From contig JAJFMR010000384.1 of the NCBI GenBank assembly GCA_020696915.1, positions 1 through 5,505 of the forward strand: a stretch of DNA of 5,505 nucleotides. Direction: 5' to 3'. The notes beneath the pieces are model-generated. The model ran no database searches. It was not told the DNA's origin and saw nothing but the letters and a program-made list of their open reading frames with translations. Below are positions 5,423 through 5,505 of this stretch, in pieces. Source of the stretch: Rhizobiaceae bacterium (lineage in GTDB: Bacteria; Pseudomonadota; Alphaproteobacteria; Rhizobiales; Rhizobiaceae). A program made the translations under genes and the position numbers. Positions within the stretch are counted from its first letter, which is position 1, and each line of letters starts with the position of its first letter.

Positions 5423-5505
5423 ATGACAGGTTCGGGGATGACGATTCAGGGTGCCATGGTTGCCGACCCGGCAATGCCACGCGCCGGCCTCGATGAGCGC
5501 GGCTG
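5423..5505 (+). CDS. Possible start of a plus-strand gene, cut by the window edge
   Basis: An open frame runs from ATG at 5423 to the edge, 27 full codons beginning MTGSGMTIQGAMVADPAMPR. GGGGCGG lies about seven bases upstream and could serve as a ribosome-binding site; the internal ATG at 5438 is an alternative start. The peptide is too short to assign to a family, and an open frame this short is common in GC-rich DNA. Orientation away from the DUF427 gene would make 5211-5422 a divergent promoter region. Confidence 0.25.
   Translation, partial: MTGSGMTIQGAMVADPAMPRAGLDERG

Overview
The window is GC-rich, gene-dense bacterial chromosome with short intergenic gaps. It looks like an alphaproteobacterium, probably of the Hyphomicrobiales or a related group. 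I infer this from the style of the genes (an IclR-type PcaR divergent from a pcaIJF operon, with pobA nearby) and from the base composition; no rRNA or marker gene in the window fixes the taxonomy.

Positions 1-2143 (minus strand) hold the end of the beta-ketoadipate pathway in the transcription order pcaI-pcaJ-pcaF. Both junctions are 4-bp ATGA overlaps, and pcaF runs off the left edge. PcaI and PcaJ convert 3-oxoadipate to 3-oxoadipyl-CoA using succinyl-CoA, and PcaF cleaves the product to succinyl-CoA and acetyl-CoA. The two transferase subunits are of the longer CatI/CatJ (glutaconate CoA-transferase-like) type, not the short PcaI/PcaJ type. Positions 2144-2271 are a divergent control region with a perfect 17-bp palindrome just upstream of the pcaI ribosome-binding site. 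Positions 2272-3042 (plus strand) encode an IclR-family regulator of the PcaR/PcaU/PobR group, the likely ligand of that palindrome.

Positions 3143-4669 (minus strand) hold pobA (4-hydroxybenzoate 3-monooxygenase), convergent with the regulator, and upstream of it a pterin-4a-carbinolamine dehydratase gene. The pobA frame is open throughout, but the protein is about 49 residues short: a block between the substrate-binding Tyr-Tyr motif and the second FAD motif is missing. This is the most striking feature of the window. Positions 4806-5210 (minus strand) encode a DUF427 protein. The last ~295 bases hold an upstream region and possibly the first codons of a plus-strand gene.

Together the genes would take 4-hydroxybenzoate to protocatechuate (PobA, if functional) and 3-oxoadipate to central metabolites (PcaIJF). 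The ring-cleavage and lactone steps (pcaGH, B, C, D) are not here and would have to be encoded elsewhere. I see no RNA gene, insertion sequence, phage gene or CRISPR array, and no convincing sign of an undescribed multi-gene system. What deserves a second look is the pobA deletion, the operator architecture, and the unexplained pairing of the pterin dehydratase and DUF427 genes with pobA.
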